Source: a virus. From it: a DNA stretch of 41,271 nucleotides. The stretch is from IMG/VR virus record IMGVR_UViG_3300028809_000034, positions 1 to 41,271 of that record. One strand, 5' to 3'. The position numbers and the translations under genes were made by a program. How positions within the stretch are numbered: the first letter of the stretch is position 1; every line of letters starts with the position of its first letter. Shown here piece by piece: positions 37,815 through 41,271 of the stretch. A model generated the notes under the pieces. The model did not search any database and was not told where the DNA came from. It saw only the letters and a program-made list of their open reading frames with translations.

Positions 37815-38642
37815 TTAGGCTTCACTTGCGTGGATTGAGCGAGGCAAAGCGGATTCCAACCTCTCTCGTGGACGGCGGAGGAAGGGTAAAATGTCCATTC
37901 CATCGGCATTTGGAGTGGCTTCGCCTCGCGTATCGGGAGTTGGTGCATTTTCTGCACATACTGAGTGGACGACCGGCGGCGCGCGCTTGCAGTCTGGTGC
38001 GTGCTCATCCTGCAGGCACTCCGGGCAGAGAATGCCGCCGCCGCGCGTCTCTGAATGGGTATCGTGCGGCCGCAGGGGTGCCGTTGTGAGTCCGCAGCCA
38101 AAAGCGTCCGCCTTAGCCCCCAAGGCGCCCGCGGGCTCGCCGCACGATTCTTGTATGTCACGTGCCTCGCAATCCGAGGCGTCAGCACGGACATGAGCTG
38201 TACGATTTTCTCGTACAACTGAATTTGTGTCAGCCCCTACCCCGCCATTGGGGACTGACGATGCAGAGGGGCCGCCAAGCTCCTCTAACTGCGGTGAGAG
38301 GGGCGACTGGGCCTGCGGGGCCGCAACCTGTTCAGGTGTCCCATTTCGCTCGCGTGGGACAAGACGCTGCAATTTGCTCTTGCTGATGCCGTTCTGCGCG
38401 GCGACGCTCCGCAGGCTCGCGCCAGGGATGGAAAGCTGGGCACGATAGAGCTCGACGTCGGCGTCAAGCTCCGCGTCGGTCTTCCGGCGGCGCTCGGCCA
38501 GCACCTTACGGAGCGCCTTGGCGTTGTAGCCCGCGCTTTTGACCTCGGTGTAGACATCCTTGATGTCGCCGCCGATGGCTTTCCGCTCGTCTTCCAGATT
38601 GTCGAGACGATCAGCAAATGACTTCAGGCGCTTATCGCTCAT
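37815..38642 (-). CDS. GapR/DUF2312 domain fused to a repeat-derived tail
   Basis: A 275-residue protein. Residues 1-70 match GapR (DUF2312), the alphaproteobacterial nucleoid protein that binds overtwisted AT-rich DNA and stimulates topoisomerases: SFADRLDNLEDERKAIGGDI then KDVYTEVKSAGYNAKALRKV. Residues 74-98 (ASLRSVAAQNGISKSKLQRL) look like an added HTH. The C-terminal 150 residues carry cysteine groups (CPECLQDEHAPDC at 206-218) and three segments encoded by dispersed repeats (about 151-162, 236-246, 263-271). The fusion is unusual; normal GapR is about 90 residues. Confidence 0.8.
   Translation of the reverse strand: MSDKRLKSFADRLDNLEDERKAIGGDIKDVYTEVKSAGYNAKALRKVLAERRRKTDAELDADVELYRAQLSIPGASLRSVAAQNGISKSKLQRLVPRERNGTPEQVAAPQAQSPLSPQLEELGGPSASSVPNGGVGADTNSVVRENRTAHVRADASDCEARDIQESCGEPAGALGAKADAFGCGLTTAPLRPHDTHSETRGGGILCPECLQDEHAPDCKRAPPVVHSVCAENAPTPDTRGEATPNADGMDILPFLRRPRERLESALPRSIHASEA
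37840..37850 (+). repeat. Dispersed repeat, degenerate
   Basis: CGAGGCAAAGC, one mismatch, preceded by TGGATTGAG. It encodes the last residues (ALPRSIHASEA) of the GapR fusion. Confidence 0.6.
37918..37928 (-). repeat. Dispersed repeat, AA form
   Basis: Exact GCTTCGCCTCG inside the GapR fusion gene, read there as DTRGEATPN. Confidence 0.8.
38175..38186 (+). repeat. Dispersed repeat, TCA form, with CACGTG
   Basis: Exact CGAGGCGTCAGC with CACGTG at 38159-38164, ten bases before. Inside the GapR fusion gene it encodes VRADASDCEARD on the minus strand. Confidence 0.8.
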
Positions 38643-38842
38643 GTGCCCAGCCTCTTCACTTCATCGAGGCGCAGAGCGTCGGCGACGATCTTGTCCGCCC
38701 ATGTCGGATCGGTTTGATAGCCGGCCTGTTTCTGGGCCCGCTCAAGGGCGCACTGGCGGCACATGCCGGGACCGCCACAGCGTGCCTTCATGCCGTCCGG
38801 GCGCGGATTGACCCAGCCGTGACCCGTATTGAGGTTGCTCAT
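38639..38842 (-). CDS. Small cysteine-containing protein
   Basis: A 67-residue protein (starting MSNLNTGHGWVNPRPDGMKA) with the motif CGGPGMCRQC, which could bind zinc or a similar ion. The tail (WADKIVADALRLDEVKRLG) is helical. ATGA overlaps link it to both neighbours. No family is known to me. Confidence 0.6.
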   Translation of the reverse strand: MSNLNTGHGWVNPRPDGMKARCGGPGMCRQCALERAQKQAGYQTDPTWADKIVADALRLDEVKRLGT

Positions 38843-39231
38843 CGCCGCCACCACGCCTTGAGACGGGAGAGGATGGAGGGACGAACGGCTCCCTTCATCG
38901 CCGCGATGGCTTCCATGGATGCGCCTTCCAGCCGTTCCCAGCGCACACGCGGGGTCTCTAGGTCGTTCAGGCATATGTCACGAGACGGCGCCATAAGCGC
39001 CTTCCGCGCCCCGCGTGAGTATCCGGCCTGCCAGCCCGCCGCGAACTCCGGCGAAACCAACATGCTGTTGCCGTCTCCGAAATGCAGGCGGACGCGCTTC
39101 TGCTTTTCTGCGCCGGCGTCTGCCGCGTAGGTGTATTGCGGCGCTGAAGTCACGGGCGGGTGCGCAGGCGTCTTACGCCGGAGCGAACCCTTCCTAAGCT
39201 TCGCTCGTACTTTCACTGTCTGTTTGCTCAT
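38839..39231 (-). CDS. Hypothetical basic protein
   Basis: A 130-residue strongly basic protein. The N-terminus (VKVRAKLRKGSLRRKTP) is Lys/Arg-rich, and the C-terminus ends in SILSRLKAWWRR. The middle (HFGDGNSMLVSPEFAAGWQA) is more compact. DNA or RNA contact is possible from charge alone. ATGA-coupled to the tiny membrane peptide. Confidence 0.6.
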   Translation of the reverse strand: MSKQTVKVRAKLRKGSLRRKTPAHPPVTSAPQYTYAADAGAEKQKRVRLHFGDGNSMLVSPEFAAGWQAGYSRGARKALMAPSRDICLNDLETPRVRWERLEGASMEAIAAMKGAVRPSILSRLKAWWRR

Positions 39232-39314
39232 ATCCCCCACCACTGCGCGAACTCGCTCCAGGCGATCATCAGGAAGATGATTCCAGTCACGGCGAAAGCT
39301 GCGTACGGGTTCAT
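39228..39314 (-). CDS. Tiny single-TM peptide
   Basis: A 28-residue peptide starting MNPYAAFAVTGIIFLMIAW, nearly all one membrane helix. Both ends overlap neighbours as ATGA. It is similar in design to the 32-residue peptide at 1708. Function is unknown. Confidence 0.55.
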   Translation of the reverse strand: MNPYAAFAVTGIIFLMIAWSEFAQWWGI

Positions 39315-40012
39315 TGGGCGGCGGCCTCTGGCTGTTTGATGAAAAGGTCGGCCTGGCGCTGGGCTTCCTCGACCCGCCTGCAAGCGATGTCGAAGTATCG
39401 GGGCTCGATCTCGATGCCGATGAAGCGGCGGCCGAGCCGCGCGCAAGCAACACCCGTGGTGCCGCTACCCATGTATGGATCAAGGATCGAGTTTGCATCT
39501 GGCAAAAAGCCGAGGCACCATTCCATGAGTGCTACAGGCTTCTGTGTCGGGTGATGCCGTTTACCGTTGTCCTCGCCAATCTTGCGGCTGACGATGCCCT
39601 TCCACATGTAGTTGAAGATGCGCGCCGCTCCTTCGGTAGAAAGCCACGCGAATTCCACATCGGTAAAGCTGTCGTAGCTCTCCAGCTCGCCGAGCTTGTT
39701 CCACGCTAGAAATCGGCCGTGGTCGGGAAGACGCCGATAGAAATGATCCGCACCCCAAATAATTTGGGCAGGGAATTTCAGCAGCGCAGATGGGTCAAAT
39801 GGCTTGTCGTCGCCGCGGATGGCTTCAAATTCCGGCCTATAGGTGCGCCCGCCATTGAGGCTACCTCGCCCGCCGCTCACACCTTTCTTGTAGCCGATCC
39901 CATAAGGCGGGTCCGTCACCACTGCATCGACCCTGCCGAGCGCTGGCAGAATCTCGCAACAGTCACCCAAGTAGAGCGTCGTGGCGCCGATCTGCATCAC
40001 TCTGTTCATCAT
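39311..40012 (-). CDS. DNA methyltransferase, probably N6-adenine
   Basis: A 233-residue DNA methylase. DPPY at 34-37 is the catalytic motif IV, HPTQKP at 154-159 is typical of this class, and DPYMGSGTTG at 178-187 is the SAM motif. The order (catalytic first, SAM motif later) fits the beta class. The target site is unknown; GANTC (the CcrM site) is one possibility in such hosts. A role in protecting phage DNA from host restriction is likely. No cognate nuclease is adjacent, so it is an orphan. Confidence 0.9.
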   Translation of the reverse strand: MMNRVMQIGATTLYLGDCCEILPALGRVDAVVTDPPYGIGYKKGVSGGRGSLNGGRTYRPEFEAIRGDDKPFDPSALLKFPAQIIWGADHFYRRLPDHGRFLAWNKLGELESYDSFTDVEFAWLSTEGAARIFNYMWKGIVSRKIGEDNGKRHHPTQKPVALMEWCLGFLPDANSILDPYMGSGTTGVACARLGRRFIGIEIEPRYFDIACRRVEEAQRQADLFIKQPEAAAQ

Positions 40013-40596
40013 CGTCCCTCTCCGCTATCGTTCGGAAACAACGGCAAAGGACGGTCGATCCGCGCAAAGGCCGCCGTCGCCCGCTCCGTCTTCGGTTCTT
40101 CAAACCCGAGCTTTGCGATCAGCGCGCGAACACCCTCAAGCTCAGCAACCTCGACACGCGAGCGTTCCCCATAAAACAGCTTCTTTACTCTCGACTCGTG
40201 GAATCCAAGCTGGCGGGCGGTCCGAGAAATGAACTGGCGGCGCGTCTCGAACTTGTCAGTGCGCGCATATAGGCCGTGCAGCATCGCGCGCATATCTTCC
40301 GCGGCCTTAAGTCGAGCCACTCGGATAATATCCTTCAGTGCTGGGGCAGGTGCCGGCTCTGTCGGCACAAACGTCAGCATTTCTGCAACGAAGGTGAACC
40401 ACTCCCCGCGAATGCGCTGTGCTGCGAAGCGCTCGTGGAACGCCGCTTCTGTGTCGAAGTGGGTATCCACAATCCGCAACAGATTTAGCGGCTCATGGTG
40501 AGCTGTTTGAAGAGCGGCCATCCGCCCTTCCACATCCTCGGCTTTCCCGATCTTCACAGGACCGCTCTCACCTACGCGAAGAATGTATGTTGGCAT
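40009..40596 (-). CDS. T5orf172-family GIY-YIG-like protein
   Basis: A 195-residue protein. The N-terminal 75 residues match the T5orf172/MUG113 group of GIY-YIG-related nucleases: YILRVGESGPVKIGKAEDVE, then HERFAAQRIRGEWFTF. The C-terminal part has an HTH-like segment (ISRTARQLGFHESRVKKLFY). This pairing suggests a sequence-guided nuclease or regulator. Upstream and downstream genes overlap by TGATG and ATGATG. Confidence 0.8.
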   Translation of the reverse strand: MPTYILRVGESGPVKIGKAEDVEGRMAALQTAHHEPLNLLRIVDTHFDTEAAFHERFAAQRIRGEWFTFVAEMLTFVPTEPAPAPALKDIIRVARLKAAEDMRAMLHGLYARTDKFETRRQFISRTARQLGFHESRVKKLFYGERSRVEVAELEGVRALIAKLGFEEPKTERATAAFARIDRPLPLFPNDSGEGR

Positions 40597-40778
40597 CAGC
40601 GCTTCCCCTCGTCCCTATCGAATAGCGGGCCTGCCGGCGGTATCGAGTTCTCGCGGATCAAGCGTTGCGCTTCCGCCTTGATCGCGGCTGCCTTCGCGTA
40701 GAGCCGAGGGACTCGCTTCAGCATCCGCGTTGCCCGCCAGATGAGAAAACGCCGCCAGAGAGGTCGTCGCGTCGTCAT
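40596..40778 (-). CDS. Small basic protein overlapping the next gene
   Basis: A 60-residue basic protein (MTTRRPLWRRFLIWRATRML; then KAAAIKAEAQRLIREN). The stop overlaps the T5orf172 start as TGATG. It shares about 160 bases with the 3' end of the gene at 40615 in another frame. In the shared part this frame has the more G/C-rich third positions, so it is probably a true gene. No strong ribosome site is seen. Confidence 0.5.
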   Translation of the reverse strand: MTTRRPLWRRFLIWRATRMLKRVPRLYAKAAAIKAEAQRLIRENSIPPAGPLFDRDEGKR

Positions 40779-41025
40779 AGACGCGCTTGATCGCAAGGAA
40801 TTCATCGGCCGATAGCCTTAGTTTTTCGCCGGAGAGGATCGCGCGGACGCGGCGAGGATTGAGGAGCGCCACCTTGCGAGCGATGCGCGCTCGCCAAGAC
40901 TCCTTGGTATCGTTCCACCTGCGTGGACCGCCGATGGCGATAATCATCGCCCTGGCTTGTTCGTTTGCCGTAACCGCGGCAGACATTGCCGTACTCCCGT
41001 CAGACTTTGACGACTTCTCGTCCAT
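40615..41025 (-). CDS. HTH-type DNA-binding protein
   Basis: A protein of about 136 residues from the ATG at 41025 (GGAG six bases upstream); 40986, with GGGAG eight bases upstream, is an equal alternative, and 41058 is possible. The core (AMIIAIGGPRRWNDTKESWR, KVALLNPRRVRAILSGEKLR) is a helix-turn-helix-like unit. The last 45 residues lie over the next gene and have codon use unlike the rest. It heads this side's early operon and may regulate it. Confidence 0.65.
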   Translation of the reverse strand: MDEKSSKSDGSTAMSAAVTANEQARAMIIAIGGPRRWNDTKESWRARIARKVALLNPRRVRAILSGEKLRLSADEFLAIKRVYDDATTSLAAFSHLAGNADAEASPSALREGSRDQGGSATLDPRELDTAGRPAIR

Positions 41026-41160
41026 CGGCTGCTCCATAGTTCTCGCTATGGAACGCACTCACCGAATGGAGAGATTGGGCACCATCACGGGTCGCCTCGC
41101 CGCCAAGCTGAAAGCGGCCCGTGTTGAAATTCAGGGCGCGGATGACGCCGCCCTTGGGAA

Positions 41161-41188
41161 GAAAAGTCCCGCGCGTGAAGCAGCGGGA
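41161..41188 (-). terminator. Possible minus-strand terminator
   Basis: A 6-bp stem (TCCCGC at 41167-41172 with GCGGGA at 41183-41188) followed on the minus strand by CTTTTCTT. It points away from the window-end hairpins, opposite to the terminator at 130-180. Confidence 0.45.
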
Positions 41189-41203
41189 AGTTTGCCGACC
41201 GCT

Positions 41204-41271
41204 CACGACCGGGAGGAAACCGTCGTGGATGCCGCAGTCGGGGTTGGAAGGGGCGCGCGAGTGGCTGGGAC
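41204..41271. ncRNA. Candidate structured RNA, right-end part
   Basis: A bulged stem pairs CACGAC (41204-41209) with GTCGTG (41222-41227), with two more G-C pairs inside. The segment 41255-41265 is the exact complement of 11-21. A plus-strand reading frame from 41048 runs off the end here; on the minus strand another open frame (41000-41206) overlaps. Neither shows a recognisable protein. See the left-end entry. Confidence 0.4.

Noticed and set aside
41000-41206. 68-codon minus-strand frame near the right end
   Set aside because: Open but with no clear ribosome site, crossing the terminator-like hairpin and overlapping the HTH gene start. No recognisable protein character.
41204-41230. GAGGAAA in the hairpin array as RNase P RNA
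   Set aside because: Only this short piece matches; the flanking conserved blocks of RNase P are absent.
1-41271. tRNA genes, CRISPR arrays, reverse transcriptase with template/variable repeats (DGR or retron)
   Set aside because: No tRNA T-arm pattern, no regularly spaced repeats and no RT motif were found on either strand. The dispersed element is irregular in spacing.
1-41271. Transposons or insertion sequences
   Set aside because: No transposase family motif or paired terminal repeats were seen; the only mobile-like genes are the HNH nucleases.

Overview
The window reads as the complete, circularly permuted genome of a temperate P22-like podovirus (or its excised prophage) from an alphaproteobacterium. 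The host assignment rests on a phage-borne GapR/DUF2312 domain, a GTA-type three-TM holin, high G+C with G/C-rich third codon positions, and early genes typical of Rhizobiales- and Sphingomonadales-type phages. The exact host genus cannot be read from the sequence.

Layout. An S24-type repressor (2138-2797) sits between two operator clusters built from a 13-bp motif, TGCC-N5-GGCA. Leftward (minus strand), a cro-like gene heads an operon with a small membrane peptide, unknown genes and a protein carrying a DnaA domain IV (186-2045). Rightward (plus strand, 2.9-10.4 kb) runs an early operon of small unknown and zinc-ribbon genes, a recombination module (ERF annealing protein, NinB, HNH nuclease) and an excisionase. 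The convergent tyrosine integrase follows (10397-11428), with a putative attP region of repeated arm-like sites (11452-11689). Next come a small gene, a zinc ribbon and a SAM methyltransferase that looks like a lysogenic-conversion gene.

From 13232 to 33530 the minus strand carries the late genes. Read in transcription order they are TerS, TerL, portal, scaffold, coat, a glycosyltransferase, gp4-like and gp10-like tail factors, GNAT, three ejection proteins (one with a muramidase domain), tail fiber and tail spike, a spanin-like or accessory membrane protein, GH19 endolysin and holin. Three plus-strand insertions interrupt this block or its edge: a membrane ORF, an HNH nuclease and a lipoprotein. 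From 33926 to 41058 the minus strand carries early/middle genes: T5orf172, a DNA methyltransferase, a GapR fusion, DUF1064, an O-like replication protein, a Lar-type protein, a GcrA-like HTH protein and many very small coupled ORFs.

If the two window ends are joined, the cro operon continues without a break into the replication genes and then the late genes. That is the lambdoid plan. A perfect 11-bp stem is also completed only by joining the ends, so I treat the molecule as circular.

Most notable: (1) a dispersed element, core CGAGGCGAAGC or CGAGGCGTCAGC, in 17 exact copies at early-gene starts and stops and absent from the structural block; (2) an array of stem-loops bridging the window ends and bounded by outward-pointing terminators; (3) a set of proteins resembling parts of the alphaproteobacterial cell-cycle circuit (DnaA domain IV, GcrA-like HTH, adenine methyltransferase, GapR).
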